In this document: positions 51,187 through 61,095 of the stretch, piece by piece
Position numbering within the stretch: the first letter of the stretch is position 1
Layout of the letters: the number at the start of each line of letters is the position of its first letter
Assembly: GCF_001705435.1 (NCBI RefSeq)
Contig: NZ_MDEN01000050.1
Span: forward strand, 1 to 64,000
Length of the DNA: 64,000 nt
Source: Pseudomonas graminis
GTDB taxonomy: Bacteria; Pseudomonadota; Gammaproteobacteria; Pseudomonadales; Pseudomonadaceae
Direction of reading: 5' to 3'
Notes under the pieces: model-generated
Database searches by the model: none
Told to the model about the DNA's origin: nothing
The model's input: only the letters and a program-made list of their open reading frames with translations
Made by a program: the position numbers and the translations under genes

Positions 51187-54100
51187 ATGTCCACCGTTAC
51201 CACCACGTACTTCAACAGCGCGTCATTGCGACGGCGCTTCCTCGAAGAACTCGACCGCGCCGTCACTGCCGATCTTCTCGTGTCATCCGAACAGACTTGG
51301 CTGAAACGCGCAGCAGGCGCGCCGGCAACCGATGATGCCGATCCGGTCCGAGTGGATCGGCTGCTGCTCAATGACGGCCTGCCCAACTCGCTGGAGCTCA
51401 GCGCGGCGTTGATGTTCAGCCATGGCCAGACCGCCGATCCGCGTGTGTTTCTGTTTACCCTGGCGTCCGGTGTTGAAGCTTTCGAGGATCGCGCACAGCT
51501 TTTGGCGACGCTGCTCAGGCGATTTGCCAACGATGATCCATTGGCCTCGTTCGAATACGAAAAAATCGACGGCGATGCTTTCCAGGCGCAAATGGAAGCC
51601 ATCGTTGAGTACCAGGCCCATTCAGTCAGGCAGTTCACCGACCAGTTGAAGCTGATCCCGGACCTGATCGGCGCGGTCAATTCGTCCCTGGCCCTGCAGC
51701 TGCGCCGGCTGTTGCCGGATCAGCAGATGGATCCGGCGACGCACCTCATGCGCCTGGTGCAGCCGGCTTCCAGTGCCGAAGAAGAACTCGTGTTCAGGAC
51801 CCAGACGCTGGTTCAAACGGCGTATGAAGCCGTGTGCCGTGCCGAGCTGGACCAGGGCGTGACGATGCAGTACCTGGATGCGCAGGGGCGAGTGGCGAGC
51901 GACAGCGATGCGGCGTTGTTCGCTCAGGCCATACGCGAGACGATTCCTGCGGTGCCTGCTCGATTCGCCCAATTGCTAAGCGACTATTGGGGGCAGCGAC
52001 ACGCGGCCGGTTCGTGCCGTGACATGGCCATGCAAATTTACGCCACGAGCCTGTGCCATGAGCTCTACCGTTATGGCCACGAGGCGAATCTCACTCGGCA
52101 GGAGCAAGCGTTGTTGCGGCCGTTGCTCGTGGCCGGGCCGCGCTTCACCGCATCAGACGCCGAGTTCCACTGCAGTCGTCTCGCGCTGCATGTGCCGGGC
52201 GGCCCTGCAAAGCCACTGGCCGGCACCCTGGTCTTCGATATCAGCCCGGCAGCGTTGCCGTTGCTGTGGTTTACGCCGGAGCACGGCCTGCGCCGATTCG
52301 CCAATCTGACGGCGCTGAGTGCCTTTTGCTCAACCCCGGAAGGACGCGAGATGCTCCGCCCGACACTGGCGCTGGCCGATCAGCCCCTGTTGCTGCGCGA
52401 AGGCGCCCTGTCCCTTTCGATGCAACGCATCAGCGGGCCCCTGCTGGGCGAACGGATTGACTCCATCCTTGCGCTGCAGGCGCGCAATCTGCAGTTCGTC
52501 ACGGGGTTGTCGACCGAGTCGGAAATGATCTCGGCGATGTACGACGATGCGCTGGACGTGCGCCAACTGATCGACCCTCGTCAACTGCACTTCAGCGCCG
52601 GACGCTGGCGCCGGGAGCAGCCGATGGACTTCGCTGCCGTCTGGTGCAGCAGCGCCAACGATGACTTGGTGGTGGCTGTCACGGAGCCAGAGAGCATTGG
52701 CAGTCAACTGTCAGCGTCCTACCCTTCCCAGCCGACCCAACTGCAACCAACGCCGCCTTCCTGGCTGGAGCGAACCCAAGTGTTCGATGCCAATGCGGCG
52801 CATCTGCGCGAGCTGGACAACGTCCTTGCCGGCTACGCCGAGCAGGCGCTGCAACGATATCTGTGCGTGGCGTCGGCCCGGGGATTGCGCGCGAGCGAGG
52901 TGCGGGTGCGCTGGCTGGAGTCGCTGCCGCTGGGCTCCTCCAATGTGGAACCAGACTCCGTCGCCATCAGTGAGACCTTGAGTGCCACGTCGATGGATCT
53001 GGTGGCGCTGTTGCTGGAGCGCGTCAGCGGACACCGTTGCGATCCGCTCGAATCGTCGGCGCAGGTGCTGCTCACCGCCCAGGCCGCGGGGGCACACCTG
53101 GATATCGAGCTCATCCGCTTCATGCTCAAGCGGGTGGCGGCGGATTTCATCGAACGTTATCTCGACCACTTCAGGCGCTTGCGCACGGGCCTTGCGCGTC
53201 TGGGCGACAGGCAGCTGCAACCGGTTGCCATGGCGCTGGTCCTCAGGGAAGACACGTTGCGGCTCGATCTGGCACTGCGCCAGCGAATGGAGCAGGTGAC
53301 AAGCGCGTCGGCGAGCATGGTCATGCAAGTGCTGAACGCGCCGGTCCGCGCGCAGAGGACCGAGCCGGGGGCGCCGACCACTGAAGTGTTTGCGGTGTCG
53401 CTGGTCTACGGCCCACAGCCGGGGGCCACCCTCAGTGACTCAATGGCCCTCTGGCAACCCTTGGCCCTCGATGCGGGCGTGATGTTCTGGAGCAGCCAGC
53501 TGGGCTGGGAGTATTTCGTCTCCAAGCAGGCATTGAGCGACAAAATAGGCAGTCGCTTGCGTGGCGCTCATAGTGAGCGTTGGCTGGCGCTTTTGGGGGA
53601 ACGCGACCGTGTGCTGCTGCGCAGCCACCTGCAAGCACACCCTGCGGGTCCGATTCGCATTCATTTCAGTCATCGCGCCGGCCACGCGATCGAGGCGTTG
53701 CAGCAAAGCGTGTTTGACCGACAGTCACAGAACCTCCAGCAGATGTGCGCCCGCGCCCGGCGTTGTCGCTTTGAAGCCGGGCTGTTCACGCGCCTTGCCC
53801 GGGCCACCGAGCTGGACACGCAATTGATCGAGATGCTCGATGCGCTGTCGGTGCGGATCGACAACACGCTGTTTCAAGAGCTGCTGCCGGACTGGCTGAA
53901 GGCGGCATCGCCCAACGACCTTCGAGCGTATAACGCGATATGGCGTCGTTTCTTTCTGGCCAGCGACGGCGAGGAAGACTTTCTCTTCGACATCCCGACG
54001 CTCTCGGATTACGCACGCGACCGGCTGCTCGAACAGATGCGCAAGGATTTTCCCGAGCATGTCCTGCACCCCGACGAGATTACCGTCACCCAGCGCCGCT

Positions 54101-56478
54101 ACGTTGCGGCGCCCACCGGCGTTGGCCAGATCCCGTCAGGGATTCCGGCCGCCACCCTCGTGCACAGTGAGACGCTGACCGATTACGCGATCAATCGCTT
54201 TTCCGACATCCCGGACGGTGTATTAAGCATCAATGACGCCGACGACCCAGAGGCAGCCCGCCTGATCACGCCCGATTACCTGCGCAGCACGGTGCGAAAG
54301 CTGGACGTCGGCACAGGATTCAGGACGCTGCTGCGTCAGACGTTGAACCCCGCGGATGCCAAATGGGTGAGGCGCAACAAGCTGTTTATCGACCAGCTGC
54401 CACCGATGATGCAGGCGGTGGCGATGCAGCAGAAGCTTGAAGGACAGCTGAGCGCCGAAGCCTACGCGTTCATCTCGCGTGTGGTTGAGATGCCTGACGG
54501 GATCGCCCGTGAACCGGTCAACGGGGTGCGCGTCATTATCAGTGCGTTGCGGCTGGTCGCCGACGCAGGCATGACGCCCGACATCCTCAAGGGCATTTAT
54601 CTGATCTGCGCCGAGGCGGGCGCCAGCGGTCCGGTTATCCTGCACGCCGTGTTCCACCGCGATTTTGTCTTCCGCGAGTACACCAGCCTCTCGGCGCTGG
54701 AGGCCGATATCCGCAGCGATGCGAGCCTGCAAGCGTTGTTGTTGCAGCGAGTGGACCCGGAAGTTCGCAAGCGGTATGAACACGGCGGCTTCATTGAGCC
54801 TCACCTGCCGTTCTTTGCGCAGGGGTTCGGGGATGTGCCGACACACACACCGGGTCCGGTCACGGTGTCACTGGCTGAGGAAAACGGCAACTCGCTGCAG
54901 TTCATGTTCACCGACACCATGAGCCTGCTGGTGGACATCGGTGAGTCCGACACGGTCACGAATCAGGAGGCTGATCACGCGTCGCGCCAGTTTCTGGCGT
55001 CCCTTGGCCTTGAGCAGGCACTGAGTGTCATGCCCGGCAAGCTTGGCACGATGATCGCGCTGTGGCAGAGCCATACGTTGTTTCGTGCGTCAGCTGCGTC
55101 GGCCTCCGGGCGTCATTGGGGGGAAGCCCTCTCCGAATTTTCTGCCGCCCTGGGCGTCATGATGACGGCCCGGGACCAGGCTGAAAAAGACGAGTTGATC
55201 AGCGCCGATCTGGTGGAGGGCGAGGAGGTGCCTGCGCCGGTGTTCTTCTGGGGAGGCGCCACGCTCACGGGCGAGCAGCTGACCCGTCTGCATGCGCTGG
55301 AGGCCCGGAACGTCTCGCTCAAGGACTTGCGCCGGGACGACCTGCTGAGTCTGTTCATGAACACGGAAAACGGCAGGGCGTATGCGGCTGTTTCCGGGCG
55401 GGTCTATGAAGTGCGCCGTCAGGCCGAAAGTGGCCGCTGGATGATTATCGGCCCCGACCGATCGCCCGGCCCGTGCCTGAAGCTGGACGACAGGCAGCGC
55501 TGGCAGCTGGATATCGAGTCCGGTCTGAAGGGCGGCGGCGGGGCCATGACCAAGCTGCGGACCCACGCTGCCGATGTCAGTGCTGACGACGTGCTGCTTA
55601 TCGAGGCCAGCGGCATGGCCGACATACGCACCTTCTATCGGGAGCGCGCCCAGCGTATCGGTGAAGCCCATCTGCAGGCCAAAAGGTACCTCGAAAATGC
55701 GCTGGATAACCTCAACGTGCATGCCCCCGGCACGCCGCTGGACCCGAGGGTTACGCAGATCATTGGCGACTTTTTCGGGGTCAGTGAGCCCGGACAAGAG
55801 CTGCTGGTCGACACCGAACGCGCGGTCAAGGCGCTGTTTGATGAAGTGATGGATGCGTCGCTGTCACCCTATTCTTCGCCACGGTTTGTGGTGGGCACCA
55901 ACCGCCCGGGGCGGGAGGGCACCATGGGCTTCGTCATTAAACGAGACCCGAAAAAGCGCGTGTTTCTGACCGACCGGTATTTTGATGCGCCGCCGTTTCC
56001 ACTGAAGCCTGAGGCGGCGAACGAAGGGTTCGATTGCCCGGCCCATTACCGCGCGGCCACCTTGATCCATGAACTCTCGCATCTGGTGCTCGATACCCAC
56101 GACATCGCCTACCTGGAAAGCACGTCGCCGTATCCGGACCTGCTGCAGGAAAACAATGCCTACAACATCAAGTTGAAGGGAGACATTGAGCGCATGCAGT
56201 CGTCCGGGTTGTCGCATCTGAGCATCAAACGGGAGCTTTTTCTGCAATTGACGGACGGGGAGTGGCGCGATTTCGATGAGGAGGAGAGTTTCGAATACGA
56301 CGCGATCCTGAAGCTCACCAAGTGCAAGACCCTGGACGATGCCCGTGATGTGTTTATGAGCGATGCCCAGAAACGCAGCCGGGTTATTCTGGCCAACGCC
56401 GATTCGGTGACCCTGTTGGTGCTGCGGCTGGGGCGCCGCAGCTTTGTCGTGCCGAGCCCTTCGCCGGGCGGCCGCTGA
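51187..56478 (+). CDS. Giant toxin-like protein with C-terminal aspzincin-type metallopeptidase motif
   Basis: A 1763-residue protein without signal peptide or clear membrane helices. An AAGGAG ribosome site five bases before ATG 51187 fixes the start. The N-terminal three quarters resemble, from memory, the long Pseudomonas proteins annotated as dermonecrotic-toxin-like (DUF6543); segments such as GPVILHAVFHRDFVFREYTS recall them. Near the end, HELSH (1628-1632) is followed by LVLDTHDIAY, placing an Asp (1639) and Tyr (1642) as in M35/aspzincin zinc peptidases, where the usual text is GTxD. Downstream Asp/Glu/Lys-rich residues (from about 1660) close the domain. No secretion or immunity gene is adjacent. 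Toxicity and peptidase activity are inferences. Confidence 0.8.
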   Translation: MSTVTTTYFNSASLRRRFLEELDRAVTADLLVSSEQTWLKRAAGAPATDDADPVRVDRLLLNDGLPNSLELSAALMFSHGQTADPRVFLFTLASGVEAFEDRAQLLATLLRRFANDDPLASFEYEKIDGDAFQAQMEAIVEYQAHSVRQFTDQLKLIPDLIGAVNSSLALQLRRLLPDQQMDPATHLMRLVQPASSAEEELVFRTQTLVQTAYEAVCRAELDQGVTMQYLDAQGRVASDSDAALFAQAIRETIPAVPARFAQLLSDYWGQRHAAGSCRDMAMQIYATSLCHELYRYGHEANLTRQEQALLRPLLVAGPRFTASDAEFHCSRLALHVPGGPAKPLAGTLVFDISPAALPLLWFTPEHGLRRFANLTALSAFCSTPEGREMLRPTLALADQPLLLREGALSLSMQRISGPLLGERIDSILALQARNLQFVTGLSTESEMISAMYDDALDVRQLIDPRQLHFSAGRWRREQPMDFAAVWCSSANDDLVVAVTEPESIGSQLSASYPSQPTQLQPTPPSWLERTQVFDANAAHLRELDNVLAGYAEQALQRYLCVASARGLRASEVRVRWLESLPLGSSNVEPDSVAISETLSATSMDLVALLLERVSGHRCDPLESSAQVLLTAQAAGAHLDIELIRFMLKRVAADFIERYLDHFRRLRTGLARLGDRQLQPVAMALVLREDTLRLDLALRQRMEQVTSASASMVMQVLNAPVRAQRTEPGAPTTEVFAVSLVYGPQPGATLSDSMALWQPLALDAGVMFWSSQLGWEYFVSKQALSDKIGSRLRGAHSERWLALLGERDRVLLRSHLQAHPAGPIRIHFSHRAGHAIEALQQSVFDRQSQNLQQMCARARRCRFEAGLFTRLARATELDTQLIEMLDALSVRIDNTLFQELLPDWLKAASPNDLRAYNAIWRRFFLASDGEEDFLFDIPTLSDYARDRLLEQMRKDFPEHVLHPDEITVTQRRYVAAPTGVGQIPSGIPAATLVHSETLTDYAINRFSDIPDGVLSINDADDPEAARLITPDYLRSTVRKLDVGTGFRTLLRQTLNPADAKWVRRNKLFIDQLPPMMQAVAMQQKLEGQLSAEAYAFISRVVEMPDGIAREPVNGVRVIISALRLVADAGMTPDILKGIYLICAEAGASGPVILHAVFHRDFVFREYTSLSALEADIRSDASLQALLLQRVDPEVRKRYEHGGFIEPHLPFFAQGFGDVPTHTPGPVTVSLAEENGNSLQFMFTDTMSLLVDIGESDTVTNQEADHASRQFLASLGLEQALSVMPGKLGTMIALWQSHTLFRASAASASGRHWGEALSEFSAALGVMMTARDQAEKDELISADLVEGEEVPAPVFFWGGATLTGEQLTRLHALEARNVSLKDLRRDDLLSLFMNTENGRAYAAVSGRVYEVRRQAESGRWMIIGPDRSPGPCLKLDDRQRWQLDIESGLKGGGGAMTKLRTHAADVSADDVLLIEASGMADIRTFYRERAQRIGEAHLQAKRYLENALDNLNVHAPGTPLDPRVTQIIGDFFGVSEPGQELLVDTERAVKALFDEVMDASLSPYSSPRFVVGTNRPGREGTMGFVIKRDPKKRVFLTDRYFDAPPFPLKPEAANEGFDCPAHYRAATLIHELSHLVLDTHDIAYLESTSPYPDLLQENNAYNIKLKGDIERMQSSGLSHLSIKRELFLQLTDGEWRDFDEEESFEYDAILKLTKCKTLDDARDVFMSDAQKRSRVILANADSVTLLVLRLGRRSFVVPSPSPGGR

Positions 56479-56484
56479 GTGACA

Positions 56485-56510
56485 GACGCCGAGCCTTCAG
56501 GCTCGGCGTC
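56485..56510. terminator. Hairpin between the giant gene and the acyl-CoA dehydrogenase
   Basis: GACGCCGAGCC-TTCA-GGCTCGGCGTC is an 11-bp perfect stem seven bases after the stop, between convergent genes; T-runs are absent. Confidence 0.7.
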
Positions 56511-56556
56511 TGCTCCTTGATGGGCAGGCGCCGGTATTGGCGAGCCGGCACGTCCC

Positions 56557-57708
56557 TTACAGCGAGTAGTGGCGCAGCTCGCGGGCGATCAAAAGGCGCT
56601 GGATTTCGCTGGAGCCTTCGTAGATCTGGGTGATCCGCGCGTCTCGGTAGTATCGTTCCACCGGGTAATCTTCCAGATAGCCGTAGCCGCCGTGAATCTG
56701 CACCGCCTTGGAACAGACCCATTCGGCCATTTCCGAGGCGAACAGCTTGGCCTGGGACGCTTCCGACAGACAGGGTTTGCCCGCCGTTCTCAAGCGCGCG
56801 GCGTGCAGGACCAGCAGCCGTGAGGCGTTGATGCGGGTGTGCATGTCGGCCAGCAGATTGGCGACGCTCTGGTGCTCGATGATCGGCTTGTCGAACTGCA
56901 CCCGCTCACGGGCGTAGCCCAGTGCCGCCTCGAATGCCGCACGGGCGATGCCCAGGGCCTGGGCGGCAATGCCGATGCGTCCGCCTTCCAGGTTTGAAAG
57001 GGCAATGGACAGTCCCTTGCCGCGTTCACCCAAGAGGTTTTCCGCCGGAATCCGGCAATCGCTCAGGGTCACGGCGCAGGTGTCGGATGCACGGATACCC
57101 ATCTTGTGTTCCATGCGGTCGACGCGGTAGCCGGGGTTGTCGGTGGGCACCAGAAACGCTGACAGGCCGCGCTTGCCCAGCTCCGGGTCGGTCACCGCGA
57201 AGACGATCGCCAGCTGTGCGCGCTTGCCGTTGCTGACGAACTGCTTGGCGCCGTTGAGCACCCACTCGCCGTCTTTCAATTCGGCACGGGTGCGCAGGTT
57301 GTGGGCTTCGGAGCCGGCCTGGGGTTCGGTCAGGCAGAAGCAGCCGATGGCCTGGCCGCTGGCGAGTTTTTCCAGCCATTGTTGTTTCTGGGCGCCGCTG
57401 CCGTAATTGAGCACCGGCCCGCAGCCCACCGAGCTGTGCACGCTCATGAGCGTACCGGTGGCGCCGTCGGCGGCAGAGATTTCTTCGACGGCCAGCGCAT
57501 AGGCGACGTAGTCGATATAGCTGCCGCCCCATTCCTCGGGGACGATCATGCCGAGCAGGCCCAATTCGCCCATCTTTGCGACGAGCGCGTCGTCGATCCA
57601 GCCGGCCTTTTCCCAGGCCTGGGCATGGGGCGCGATTTCATTGCGCGCGAAGTCCCGCGCCATGTCGCGGATCATCACTTGTTCTTCGGTCAGTTCAAGA
57701 TCTTGCAT
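56557..57708 (-). CDS. Acyl-CoA dehydrogenase (probable isobutyryl/short-chain type)
   Basis: A 383-residue flavoprotein oxidising an acyl-CoA to the 2-enoyl-CoA. Signatures are [13 protein letters not shown] (FAD contacts), [13 protein letters not shown] and the C-terminal [42 protein letters not shown], where the catalytic glutamate sits in YEGSSE. It lies three bases behind an enoyl-CoA hydratase/3-hydroxyisobutyryl-CoA hydrolase homologue, which points to valine breakdown (isobutyryl-CoA), but other short branched acyl-CoAs are possible. Second gene of a two-gene operon. Confidence 0.9.
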   Translation of the reverse strand: MQDLELTEEQVMIRDMARDFARNEIAPHAQAWEKAGWIDDALVAKMGELGLLGMIVPEEWGGSYIDYVAYALAVEEISAADGATGTLMSVHSSVGCGPVLNYGSGAQKQQWLEKLASGQAIGCFCLTEPQAGSEAHNLRTRAELKDGEWVLNGAKQFVSNGKRAQLAIVFAVTDPELGKRGLSAFLVPTDNPGYRVDRMEHKMGIRASDTCAVTLSDCRIPAENLLGERGKGLSIALSNLEGGRIGIAAQALGIARAAFEAALGYARERVQFDKPIIEHQSVANLLADMHTRINASRLLVLHAARLRTAGKPCLSEASQAKLFASEMAEWVCSKAVQIHGGYGYLEDYPVERYYRDARITQIYEGSSEIQRLLIARELRHYSL

Positions 57709-57711
57709 AGG

Positions 57712-58809
57712 TCACGCCTCATGACCGCTGAAGAAGCTTGCCACGTGCTCGGCATTCAAGGCCTGCACGCAGGAGGGGCTCCATTGCGGTTTCTTGTCTT
57801 TGTCGACGATCAAGGCGCGCACGCCTTCGATCAGGTCACCGCGTTCAAACCACTGGCGGTCCAGATGCAGCTCCAGGGCGAAGCAACGCTCAAGCGGCAT
57901 ATGCCGGCCGCGGCGCAGCAGCTCCAGAGTGACCGCCATCGCCAGGGGTGAACGGGTCTGCATCAGGTTGGCAGTGTCGACGGCCCAGGCATGGGTGTCG
58001 TGGACGGTCACCTCCAGCAGTTGTTCGATGATGCTCGGGATGTCCGGCAGCGCGAAGAAATGATCGATGGCCGGCCGCAGCTTTGCCAGCGGCGGCGCAG
58101 GCAAGTGCTGCACGCCGAGTTTCGCCAGCGCGCCCTGTACATCCTTGAGCGGGGTCAGGCTCCACTTCAGGTTATCCAGCTGCAGATCGAGGTCTTCAAG
58201 GCGCTGGCTGTTGAGGTACCAGTTCGCCAGCCCGCAATACAGCGCATCGGCGGCCTGGATCTGCACGCCGGTGACGCCGAGGTAAATCCCCAGCTCGCCC
58301 GGTATCCGGGGCAGAAAGTAGCTGCCGCCTACGTCAGGGAAATAACCGATCGCCACTTCCGGCATTGCCAGACGGCTGCGTTCGGTGACCACGCGCAGGT
58401 CCGCCCCCTGGGCCAGGCCCATGCCACCGCCCAGCACGAAGCCGTCCATCAGGGCAATCACGGGTTTGCGGTAATGATGAAGGGTGAGGTCCAGCGCGTA
58501 TTCTTCGACGAAGAAGTCCAGGTGCTCGTTTCGACCGGTTTTGAAGCTGTCGTACAGCGAGCGGATGTCGCCGCCGGCGCAGAACGCCTTTTCGCCTGAT
58601 CCGCGCAGGACCACGGCGTAAACGTTGTCATCCTTCGCCCAGGCGTCCAGCTGAAACTGCAGCTGCCGCACCATGTGCAGGTCGATGGCGTTCAAGCCCT
58701 GGGGGCGGTTGAGGGTGATGTGACCGATATGGTTGCGTACGTCGGACAGAACGCTCTCGCAGGCTGATTGCTCGCCCGCGTATTCGGCAGGTAGTACCTG
58801 AGCCGTCAT
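57712..58809 (-). CDS. Enoyl-CoA hydratase/isomerase family protein (3-hydroxyisobutyryl-CoA hydrolase-like)
   Basis: A 365-residue crotonase-fold protein, longer than simple enoyl-CoA hydratases (about 260) and in the size range of 3-hydroxyisobutyryl-CoA hydrolases. The oxyanion-hole segments are FCAGGDIRSLYDSF and DGFVLGGGMGLAQGADLRVV, with MPEVAIGYFPDVGGSYFLPR. The long C-terminal part (SPLAMAVTLELLRRG, ECFALELHLDRQWF-like) matches the hydrolase subgroup. ATG 58809 with AGGGA upstream is chosen. It would act in valine catabolism together with the downstream dehydrogenase. Confidence 0.87.
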   Translation of the reverse strand: MTAQVLPAEYAGEQSACESVLSDVRNHIGHITLNRPQGLNAIDLHMVRQLQFQLDAWAKDDNVYAVVLRGSGEKAFCAGGDIRSLYDSFKTGRNEHLDFFVEEYALDLTLHHYRKPVIALMDGFVLGGGMGLAQGADLRVVTERSRLAMPEVAIGYFPDVGGSYFLPRIPGELGIYLGVTGVQIQAADALYCGLANWYLNSQRLEDLDLQLDNLKWSLTPLKDVQGALAKLGVQHLPAPPLAKLRPAIDHFFALPDIPSIIEQLLEVTVHDTHAWAVDTANLMQTRSPLAMAVTLELLRRGRHMPLERCFALELHLDRQWFERGDLIEGVRALIVDKDKKPQWSPSCVQALNAEHVASFFSGHEA

Positions 58810-58947
58810 CGCTGAATCCCTGTTGATTTTTGTTGTACTCAATTCCCGGCTGAACAGCCGGGATCCGTGAGGGTGCTGATGGATGCTACCAGCGCCATTT
58901 TGCAAATGACAATGAAGATTCCTGCGGGGCCGGGCGCATGACCCCAG

Positions 58948-61095
58948 TCACGCCTGCAGGCTGAACAGCGCCATTTCCGGCGCCTCGCTGATCCAGCATT
59001 CGCTGACGGTCCACCCTGCACGGGCGGCCAGTTCGGTGAACGATTCAACCGTAAACTTGTGGGAGTTCTCGGTGTGCAGTCGTTCCCCGGCGGCGAAGCG
59101 GAAGGTGTGCCCGGCGACGGTGACGCTTTGCTGCTTGCGGCTGACCAGGTGCATTTCCATGCAGGCCTGGTCGGCGTTCCACACCGCCAGATGATCGAAG
59201 GCGGACACATCGAAGTCGGCGTTCAGCTCGCGATTGATGCGGGTCAGCAGGTTCTTGTTGAACTGCGCGGTCACGCCCTCGGCGTCATCGTAAGCCGCTA
59301 CCAGTGTCTGCTCATCCTTGACCATATCGACACCGACGATGAAATGCGCGTTTTCCCCCAGCACCTCATGGGCGCTGTGGAGGAAATCCACGGCCTGCTC
59401 GTGGCTGAAGTTGCCGATGGTGGAGCCCGGGAAGAAGCCCACGCGGGTGTGGCCGTCGGCTTCTTCAGGCAGGGTGAGCACCCGGGTAAAGTCATCGACT
59501 TGCGGGGCAACGATCAGCGCAGGGTAGCGCTGGCGCAGTGACCGCGCGGCCTTGTTGAGCGCCGTTGCGCTGATGTCGATCGGCACGTAAACGGCGATGT
59601 GCGGCGCGGCATCGAGCACCAGGCGCGTCTTCTCGCTGGCGCCGCTACCGAACTCCACCAGCGCTGCGCCGGAGGGAATGGTCGCGGCAATCTGCGCGGC
59701 GATGCCTTTCAGCAGCCCGGTTTCGGCGCGGGTCGGGTAATACTCGGGGGTTTCGCAGATGGCTTCGAACAGGTCGGAACCCGCTGCGTCGTAGAAATAC
59801 TTGGGCGACAGGGTTTTCACCGCGGCGCCAAGACCGGCCACCACGTCCCGGGCGAATTCGCTGTCGTTCGGGTCCACGACGCCGGGCTGACGGCTGTCAC
59901 GGGCCAGACGCAGGCCGGAGACCATCCAGCGCTTGTCGGCATGGAAAAAGTTGCGGTACGTCAGGCGGCAATGATCGGGCGACGTGACGCTGGCGCCGCC
60001 GCGCAGGACCATCTGATTGACCATGAATTTGCCGTTGTACTCACCGACCGCGCCCACTGAGGGCTTGAAGCCTGGGTAGGCGCTGTAGGCGCTTTGCGTC
60101 CACTGCCAGGCGACGTCGTCCATTTGCTCGAGCAAGCCGGCGCGGGCGGCGGCTTCCCATTCCGCTTCGGTGGGCAGGCGCGCGTCGGCCCAGAGGGCGA
60201 ATGCGGCGGCTTCGTAATAACTGATGTGGGTCACCGGCGCAGACGGGTCGATCGACTCAAGGCCGCGCAGGCTCATGCGCTTCCAGCCGTTCTCGTCGTG
60301 CTGCCAGTACATGGGCGAGTTCCAGCCGTTTTCCTGCACCAGGCTCCAGCCCTCGGACAGCCACAGGGCGGCAGTGTGGTAGCCGCCGTCGGCAATAAAA
60401 CTCAGCCACTCGCCGTTGGTCACCAGCCGGTCGCTGATCTCAAAGGACTGCAAATACGTGGTGTGGCGCGGGCCTTCGTTGTCGAAAGAAAAACCGTCGC
60501 CGTCGTGGCCGATCTCGGTCAGGCCGGCGCTCAGCGGCTTGAAGTGACCGCGACGCCCCGATGGGTCTTTCGGCCAGCGCGGGCTGTAGGCGGGTTTCAG
60601 GGACGACAGGCTGAACAGATGAAGAATGTCCATCAGCAGCAGTTCCTGATGCTGCTCCTCGTGGGCAAGACCCAGCTCAATCAGGCTGGCCATCTCGTCG
60701 CTGAGCGGCGTCATCAACAGCGTCGTCATGTTTTCGTCGACGTGCCTGCGGTAGGCCAGCACCTGATCGACGCTTGGCCGTGTCATCAACCCGCGTTGGG
60801 GGCGGGGATGACGCGGGCCGACCGCTTCGTAATAGGAATTGAACAGGTAACCGAATGTCGGATCGAAGGCTTCGTAACCCGGCAGGTTCGGCGCCAGCAG
60901 AAAGGTTTCGAAGAACCACGTGGTGTGCGCCATGTGCCACTTGGCCGGGCTGGCGTCGGGCATCGACTGCACCACCATGTCCTCGGCGCTCAGTGGCTCG
61001 ACCAGAAATTCGGTACGTTCCCGCACACTTTGAAAGCGCTGGCACAGGGTGTGGGTAGCGGATGTTTCACGAAGCTGGCGTAGTTGGCGCGTCAT
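58948..61095 (-). CDS. egtBD: Fused ergothioneine synthase: EgtB (N-terminal) and EgtD (C-terminal)
   Basis: A 715-residue protein joining two ergothioneine enzymes. Residues about 1-400 are EgtB: a DinB-like domain with iron ligands His57 (WHMAHTTWFFE), His145 and His149 (HEEQHQE), then an FGE-sulfatase-like domain (RLPTEAEWEAAARAG, MVLRGGASVTSP, SGLRLARD). Residues about 410-715 are the histidine N-alpha-trimethyltransferase EgtD: KTLSPKYFYDAAGSDLFEAI, EYYPTRAE, VEFGSGASEKTR, GFFPGSTIGNF. EgtD makes hercynine; EgtB adds sulfur by oxidative C-S bond formation. Fungal Egt1 has the opposite domain order. The start is taken at ATG 61095. No egtC or egtE gene is nearby. Confidence 0.9.
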   Translation of the reverse strand: MTRQLRQLRETSATHTLCQRFQSVRERTEFLVEPLSAEDMVVQSMPDASPAKWHMAHTTWFFETFLLAPNLPGYEAFDPTFGYLFNSYYEAVGPRHPRPQRGLMTRPSVDQVLAYRRHVDENMTTLLMTPLSDEMASLIELGLAHEEQHQELLLMDILHLFSLSSLKPAYSPRWPKDPSGRRGHFKPLSAGLTEIGHDGDGFSFDNEGPRHTTYLQSFEISDRLVTNGEWLSFIADGGYHTAALWLSEGWSLVQENGWNSPMYWQHDENGWKRMSLRGLESIDPSAPVTHISYYEAAAFALWADARLPTEAEWEAAARAGLLEQMDDVAWQWTQSAYSAYPGFKPSVGAVGEYNGKFMVNQMVLRGGASVTSPDHCRLTYRNFFHADKRWMVSGLRLARDSRQPGVVDPNDSEFARDVVAGLGAAVKTLSPKYFYDAAGSDLFEAICETPEYYPTRAETGLLKGIAAQIAATIPSGAALVEFGSGASEKTRLVLDAAPHIAVYVPIDISATALNKAARSLRQRYPALIVAPQVDDFTRVLTLPEEADGHTRVGFFPGSTIGNFSHEQAVDFLHSAHEVLGENAHFIVGVDMVKDEQTLVAAYDDAEGVTAQFNKNLLTRINRELNADFDVSAFDHLAVWNADQACMEMHLVSRKQQSVTVAGHTFRFAAGERLHTENSHKFTVESFTELAARAGWTVSECWISEAPEMALFSLQA

